Assembly: GCA_013396655.1 (NCBI GenBank)
Contig: WBMV01008407.1
Coordinates: 1,106,583 to 1,170,582, forward strand
Reading direction: 5' to 3'
DNA from: Campylorhamphus procurvoides
Lineage: Eukaryota > Chordata > Aves > Passeriformes > Dendrocolaptidae
Length of the DNA: 64,000 nucleotides
The number at the start of each line of letters is the position of its first letter. The first letter of the stretch is position 1. Both the position numbers and the translations under genes were made by a program. The notes below the pieces were generated by a model. The model made no database searches, was not told the origin of the DNA, and saw only the letters and a program-made list of their open reading frames with translations. This document shows positions 62,501 to 64,000 of this stretch, one piece after another.

Positions 62501-64000
62501 TTAGCATAGTGGAGTGGGTAAATCAGAAATTACTTAGGCAAGTGGCTGCTTGGATACTCAAGTGTCTGGATCTGAATGTAGATGTTAAAGATCTAAGCAA
62601 CGATGCTTATCAACCAGGACCATAAAATATCGCAGAGACAAAATACTTTTAAGTTACAGGGATCCTGTGGTTCCAGGCAATGAATTTGCCATTGCAATTC
62701 AGGTGTTTTGGAGTTTTTTTTTTTCTTCTGAGACTGTGGAGTTTTTTGGTTCAATGACTCCATTTCCTTTCTTCCCATTTGTCTTCACCAGCAAATTGTG
62801 TTCTCCAGTAAAACACCATTTGTGACAAGAGACCTCCTGGATAAGCTGTCCAGGCAGATTCTCGTGATGGAGAATATTGCGGAGATCAGCACTGAAAACT
62901 TGGGAAATATCACCTCTCTTACTGACGGTAAGAGACAATTTAGGAGGTTTCATTCTGAAAAGATGTTGTTTGGGCATGCATGCCTGCTGAAATAGTCACT
63001 GTGCAGAGCTCAGCATCACTGCAGGAGATGCCATTGTAGGAAAGGCAGACTCAGGGTTACCAATAGGTGTAGCAGCCACCACAGCCGGGCAGGCTCCACC
63101 TGCATCTGTCTTCAGCACTGGTGTCTAGAAATAAGCAGGTGAGAAGAGAAAGGACTTCTTATTCTGCTTAATGTGCAGAAGACGGACTGTTGTCATTGGT
63201 GTGGTGGGGTAGGTATATGGCTACATCTGAAGAGCCAATTTTCTCCACCTTTCTTTCCTGAGGAAAGGCAGGATCTGTGTTAAAGTATCAGAGGCAACTC
63301 CTTGAACATTTTCATTTTTAGTCATCTCTACATTGAACTATTTAGTTATTTTTCTTGTTGCTGCATCTATTTTAATCCTTGGAAGAGTCTGACAAACATA
63401 TAGTTACCCTCATGAGTGCTCTGGCAGGATAGGTAAATACAACTCAGTGTATTTCTGTCAGAAAATTGAGGCAAAACTGAGCAACTTACACAAGGCCACA
63501 GAGCAGTGCTAGGACAGGGGCCAATCTTGTGCAGACCATTTGCATTATTCCCCTAGTATTTTGTGGTATTTCAAACGATGAGACGTCAGTGTCAAGAACT
63601 GGATCAGGAGCATATTTTCTCACATCTGCCATGGGAAAGAGAAAAAATATGTTACAAAGCTGATGTGAACACATGGTCACACTTTATGAAGGTAATGGCA
63701 CGGGGTGACCCAGCAAACAGTGACTGTCTATCAAGTGGTCCGTGGTGAGATTTCCTCCACTCTTACCATTTTTTCTCTTCTGGAAGTCGATGCTTCCAGC
63801 ATGCCTTTGTTTCATGGTTCATTTTGTCTTCTCCTTCAGCAATTCCAGAGTTCCACAAGAAGCTGTCACTACTGGCTTTTTGGATGAAGTGTACTGGCCC
63901 TTCAGGAGTGTATCACACATCTGCAGACAAGATGATGAAGCAGTTGGATATCAATTTTGCCACCACTGTGAATGAAGAGTGTCCAGGACTTGCAGAAACA
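38437..64000 (+). CDS. RIPOR2: RIPOR2 (FAM65B/PL48) coding region, exons 2-18, 3' end beyond window
   Basis: Seventeen exons join in frame: 38437-38563, 39745-39900, 40544-40622, 40840-40863, 41868-41921, 44852-45001, 45928-45991, 50013-50056, 51288-51413, 52782-52930, 53915-54044, 54581-54727, 56073-56762, 59360-59544, 61199-61367, 62792-62927, 63840-64000. From the Met at 38463 this gives about 855 residues; the human protein is about 1,070, so the C-terminus lies outside. Recognition is by recalled similarity, with hallmark peptides such as [39 protein letters not shown] and [15 protein letters not shown]. Regions: coiled-coil/helical about 85-190; beta-rich C2-like about 225-320; Ser-rich disordered about 330-640; helical C-terminal part from about 745. 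The family binds Rho GTPases (RhoA, RhoC), restrains Rho signalling in lymphocytes, promotes filopodia in myoblasts and is needed for hair-cell stereocilia; that is literature knowledge, not visible here. No frameshift or internal stop was found. The paralogues RIPOR1 and RIPOR3 fit worse from memory. Confidence 0.96.
38564..39744 (+). other. RIPOR2 intron 2 (GC-AG)
   Basis: It starts GCAAGTGC and ends ttttgcag. The flanking coding phases demand this boundary: AG + G = Arg. No repeat or other feature was recognised inside. Confidence 0.9.
39745..39900 (+). CDS. RIPOR2: RIPOR2 exon 3
   Basis: The acceptor is ttttgcag and the donor GA|GTAAGA. It encodes residues 34-85 (counting from Met 38463), starting [15 protein letters not shown] and ending [14 protein letters not shown] across the junction. 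Lys-rich stretches ([10 protein letters not shown]) precede the helical region. Length 156 nt; it enters with one base to complete Arg and leaves with two bases of Asp86. Confidence 0.95.
39901..40543 (+). other. RIPOR2 intron 3
   Basis: GTAAGA to tttgcag. It has a run of 11 T at 40139-40149 and otherwise unremarkable unique sequence. Confidence 0.9.
40544..40622 (+). CDS. RIPOR2: RIPOR2 exon 4 (coiled-coil start)
   Basis: The acceptor is gtttgcag and the donor CTG|GTATGT. It encodes residues 86-112, [20 protein letters not shown] then KRNSRL. The heptad-like spacing of Leu and Val fits the family's predicted N-terminal coiled coil. It ends in phase 0. Confidence 0.94.
40840..40863 (+). CDS. 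RIPOR2: RIPOR2 exon 5, 24-nt microexon
   Basis: Between ctgttgcag and AAG|GTATGT lie just 24 nt coding GVLYDLDK (residues 113-120). Both ends are phase 0. The paralogue RIPOR1 has GFLYDLDK here from memory, which supports the call despite its size. Confidence 0.93.
40864..41867 (+). other. RIPOR2 intron 5
   Basis: GTATGT to ctttcag. It contains a 16-T run at 41589-41604. An open frame at 41256-41567 has no family resemblance and no splice support. Confidence 0.88.
41868..41921 (+). CDS. RIPOR2: RIPOR2 exon 6
   Basis: The acceptor is cctttctttcag and the donor AAG|GTAATG. It is 54 nt, phase 0 at both ends, coding [18 protein letters not shown] (residues 121-138), an amphipathic helix rich in Arg and Lys that continues the coiled-coil region. 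Confidence 0.95.
43915..43945. repeat. (AC)8 and (TA)7 compound microsatellite
   Basis: Eight AC units run directly into TA units; upstream sequence is also TA-rich. Confidence 0.93.
44180..44275 (+). repeat. Direct repeat copy A, upstream of exon 7
   Basis: About 95 bp resembling 46330-46428, with a 31-nt identical core at 44224-44254 containing ttaatttgacatcagctgtt. It is not a repeat family I recognise. Confidence 0.7.
44852..45001 (+). CDS. RIPOR2: RIPOR2 exon 7
   Basis: The acceptor is gttcccactag and the donor GAG|GTACAT. It is 150 nt, phase 0 at both ends, coding residues 139-188, beginning [20 protein letters not shown] and ending [10 protein letters not shown]. It is highly similar to the recalled mammalian exon, with a Cys (RLCDG) where human has Gln. 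Confidence 0.96.
45002..45927 (+). other. RIPOR2 intron 7
   Basis: GTACAT to caacacag. Exon 7's frame stays open for a further 147 nt into the intron (stop TGA near 45146), so retention would add an unrelated tail. An A-rich run lies near 45.87 kb, close to the 3' splice site. Confidence 0.88.
45928..45991 (+). CDS. RIPOR2: RIPOR2 exon 8
   Basis: The acceptor is tccaacacag and the donor AAAG|GTAATT. It encodes [20 protein letters not shown] then K (residues 189-209) plus the first base of Gly210. Recalled human sequence has Ser where this has Cys (EFCIKM). Confidence 0.95.
45992..50012 (+). other. RIPOR2 intron 8
   Basis: The longest intron after intron 1 (4.0 kb), GTAATT to ccttctcag. It holds direct-repeat copy B near its start. 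A C-rich segment around 49.81-50.01 kb just before exon 9 begins tgtcttggtttgga, wording reminiscent of songbird LTR ends but too weak to call. No exon is supported. Confidence 0.85.
46330..46428 (+). repeat. Direct repeat copy B, downstream of exon 8
   Basis: The partner of 44180-44275, identical over 46374-46404 and roughly 80% similar elsewhere by eye, with a core offset of 2,150 bp. The two copies bracket exons 7 and 8. Confidence 0.7.
50013..50056 (+). CDS. RIPOR2: RIPOR2 exon 9
   Basis: The acceptor is ttccttctcag and the donor GAG|GTACGT. Its 44 nt complete Gly210 and encode [14 protein letters not shown] (residues 211-224), identical to the human peptide as recalled and nearly identical in RIPOR1. 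Confidence 0.95.
50057..51287 (+). other. RIPOR2 intron 9
   Basis: GTACGT to ttttttag. It is unique sequence without recognised repeats or supported exons. Confidence 0.88.
51288..51413 (+). CDS. RIPOR2: RIPOR2 exon 10 (start of beta-rich segment)
   Basis: The acceptor is ttttttag and the donor AAG|GTCTGT. It is 126 nt, phase 0, coding residues 225-266 from [20 protein letters not shown] to [12 protein letters not shown]. Alternating hydrophobic strands suggest a C2-like beta fold together with exon 11; that fold assignment is inference. Confidence 0.96.
51414..52781 (+). other. RIPOR2 intron 10
   Basis: GTCTGT (a less common donor with C at +4) to tctcttacag. It carries an LTR-like fragment at about 52.48-52.70 kb, ending roughly 80 bp before exon 11. 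Confidence 0.87.
52480..52700 (-). mobile_element. Probable endogenous-retroviral LTR fragment, reverse
   Basis: On the minus strand the segment reads as an LTR 3' part. A ccttttaataaattcgtagt block supplies an AATAAA poly(A) signal, followed by wording typical of avian ERV LTRs (gaatatgatcacaagtcttt). No coding region, tRNA primer site or second LTR was seen, so it is likely an old solo or partial LTR. Boundaries and family are uncertain. Confidence 0.4.
52782..52930 (+). CDS. RIPOR2: RIPOR2 exon 11 (beta-rich segment)
   Basis: The acceptor is gtctcttacag and the donor TA|GTAAGT. It encodes residues 267-315, [20 protein letters not shown] through [17 protein letters not shown], and two bases of Tyr316. 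The core [17 protein letters not shown] is one of the most conserved blocks of the RIPOR family. Confidence 0.96.
52931..53914 (+). other. RIPOR2 intron 11
   Basis: GTAAGT to tctgtag. Nothing further was recognised. Confidence 0.88.
53915..54044 (+). CDS. RIPOR2: RIPOR2 exon 12
   Basis: The acceptor is tgtgtctgtag and the donor TTT|GTAAGC. It encodes residues 316-359, [20 protein letters not shown] to TFKDHSFF. It includes [14 protein letters not shown], a basophilic kinase/14-3-3-like serine followed by TP sites, marking the start of the regulatory linker. Confidence 0.95.
54045..54580 (+). other. RIPOR2 intron 12
   Basis: GTAAGC to gatgaag. The pyrimidine tract (cttgcccttcctcacaccct) is set back from the AG by a purine-rich gap, and a branch-like tttaact lies about 10 nt before the AG. 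Confidence 0.85.
54581..54727 (+). CDS. RIPOR2: RIPOR2 exon 13 (in-frame, RSRSFSDLP site, weak acceptor)
   Basis: The acceptor reads ctgatgaag, with A at -3, and the donor is TAT|GTGAGT. Its 147 nt are phase 0 at both ends and encode residues 360-408, [20 protein letters not shown] to SPKAGLELY. The RSRSFSDLP motif is a strong 14-3-3/basophilic kinase site. Skipping would keep the frame, so it could be a cassette exon. Identity is clear from the recalled human peptide RWLHPSPDKP and [12 protein letters not shown]. Confidence 0.93.
54728..56072 (+). other. RIPOR2 intron 13
   Basis: GTGAGT to atctttttag. It includes a compound (AC)n(AT)n microsatellite at 55337-55366. No exon is supported. Confidence 0.88.
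55337..55366. repeat. (AC)9(AT)6 compound microsatellite
   Basis: Nine AC units are followed by six AT units in intron 13. Confidence 0.93.
56073..56762 (+). CDS. RIPOR2: RIPOR2 exon 14, large exon of the disordered middle region
   Basis: The acceptor is ttatctttttag and the donor AAA|GTGAGT. Its 690 nt encode residues 409-638, from [12 protein letters not shown] to [10 protein letters not shown]. The first half is Ser/Thr/Pro-rich and diverged from mammals, as expected for a disordered linker. The second half is conserved ([45 protein letters not shown]). QLVK at 56538-56549 (residues 564-567) matches the four residues I recall being deleted in human DFNA21 deafness, and is intact here. Confidence 0.96.
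56763..59359 (+). other. RIPOR2 intron 14, possible alternative 3' UTR
   Basis: GTGAGT to ctttgcag. If exon 14 is not spliced, the frame continues for 13 codons to TGA at 56802-56804. The intron's 3' part has several AATAAA words near 58.87, 58.93, 59.24 and 59.26 kb, so a read-through transcript could end here. Confidence 0.8.
59238..59262 (+). terminator. Paired AATAAA poly(A) signals in intron 14
   Basis: AATAAA occurs at 59238-59243 and again at 59257-59262, followed within 40 bp by T-rich sequence (ttatctttttttttctta-like). This fits a cleavage site for a transcript reading through exon 14. Use is inferred; AATAAA also arises by chance in AT-rich introns. Confidence 0.3.
59360..59544 (+). 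CDS. RIPOR2: RIPOR2 exon 15
   Basis: The acceptor is tgcctttgcag and the donor AG|GTAAGT. It encodes residues 639-699, [20 protein letters not shown] through [16 protein letters not shown], and two bases of Ser700. It holds a second RSRSSS phospho-motif and an acidic/Gly run ([20 protein letters not shown]). Confidence 0.95.
59545..61198 (+). other. RIPOR2 intron 15
   Basis: GTAAGT to ccctcag. It contains the candidate alternative terminal exon from 59904, A-rich runs near 60.07-60.10 kb and a short (GT)n run at 61124-61140 ahead of the exon 16 pyrimidine tract. Confidence 0.87.
59904..60520 (+). CDS. RIPOR2: Candidate alternative terminal exon of RIPOR2 (short C-terminus)
   Basis: A very good acceptor (long pyrimidine tract ending tttctctctag at 59903) is followed by an open frame that continues exon 15 in phase: AG + C gives Ser, then [19 protein letters not shown] and a TAA at 59962-59964. 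An ATTAAA at 60504-60509 with a T-rich tract just downstream could be its poly(A) signal, so the end given here is approximate. Use of the exon would give a protein of about 719 residues lacking the C-terminal helical region. Acceptor quality and phase are seen; expression is inferred. Confidence 0.45.
61199..61367 (+). CDS. RIPOR2: RIPOR2 exon 16
   Basis: The acceptor is a C/T-rich tract ending ccctccctcag and the donor CAG|GTACCA. It encodes residues 700-756, [38 protein letters not shown] and [17 protein letters not shown]. The second half begins the conserved C-terminal helical region. Confidence 0.96.
61368..62791 (+). other. RIPOR2 intron 16
   Basis: GTACCA to cttcaccag. Nothing else was recognised; a 62162-62347 open frame has no support. 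Confidence 0.87.
62792..62927 (+). CDS. RIPOR2: RIPOR2 exon 17
   Basis: The acceptor is tgtcttcaccag and the donor ACG|GTAAGA. It encodes residues 757-801, [20 protein letters not shown] to [10 protein letters not shown], plus one base of Ala802. It belongs to the C-terminal helical part. Confidence 0.95.
62928..63839 (+). other. RIPOR2 intron 17
   Basis: GTAAGA to tccttcag. It is unique sequence without recognised features. Confidence 0.87.
63840..64000 (+). CDS. RIPOR2: RIPOR2 exon 18, cut by window end
   Basis: The acceptor is cttctccttcag. The frame gives [18 protein letters not shown] then [20 protein letters not shown], ending [11 protein letters not shown] at the last base (residue 855). 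No donor is reached, so the exon continues past the window. The remaining C-terminal helical repeats expected from the family, roughly 200 residues, are not present here. Confidence 0.93.

Noticed and set aside
1..64000. A novel defence, toxin, CRISPR or mobile gene system
   Set aside because: Everything beyond RIPOR2 is intronic or flanking vertebrate DNA with old retroelement fragments; nothing points to an operon-like or accessory system.

Overview
The window is vertebrate nuclear DNA, almost certainly from a bird. It carries several CR1 LINE fragments with the avian 3' tail motif, an LTR-like fragment, long AT-leaning introns, and one multi-exon gene whose conceptual protein aligns closely with mammalian RIPOR2 (also called FAM65B, PL48, C6orf32) from memory. 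I see no tRNA, rRNA, CRISPR array, prokaryotic operon or second protein-coding gene. The bird order cannot be fixed from the sequence alone.

Layout. 1-4970 is 5' flank or upstream untranslated sequence with one CR1 tail. 4971-5031 is a candidate upstream coding first exon (20 codons plus 1 nt, good Kozak context, in-frame upstream stop, GT donor) whose phase matches the next coding exon exactly. 5032-38436 is a 33.4-kb intron relative to that exon. Inside it, at about 20.05-20.95 kb, lies the only obvious CpG island, with adjacent AscI and NotI sites; it is the best candidate for a promoter and untranslated first exon. CR1 fragments sit near 6.4, 24.0 and 27.7-28.7 kb. The last of these contains a perfect 342-bp direct duplication on either side of a single N, which looks like an unmerged contig overlap.

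38437-64000 holds 17 coding exons on the + strand (numbered 2-18 here). They encode about 855 residues counted from the Met at 38463, or about 884 from the upstream Met at 4971. All splice junctions keep the frame. All introns are GT-AG except intron 2, which is GC-AG. The last exon runs off the window, and roughly the final 200 residues of the family's C-terminal helical-repeat region are missing.

RIPOR2 is known in mammals as a RhoA/RhoC-binding regulator of cell polarity, involved in T-cell and neutrophil migration, myoblast filopodia, and hair-cell stereocilia (linked to deafness DFNB104 and DFNA21). The exons encode a conserved N-terminal region (coiled coil plus a beta-rich C2-like segment), a Ser-rich disordered middle with several RxRS-type sites suited to 14-3-3 binding, and the start of the C-terminal helical region. 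Two candidate alternative 3' ends are visible: read-through of exon 14 with downstream AATAAA signals, and a well-formed alternative terminal exon at 59904. I found no new mobile or defence system. The most notable observations are transcript-structure features and the assembly artefact.
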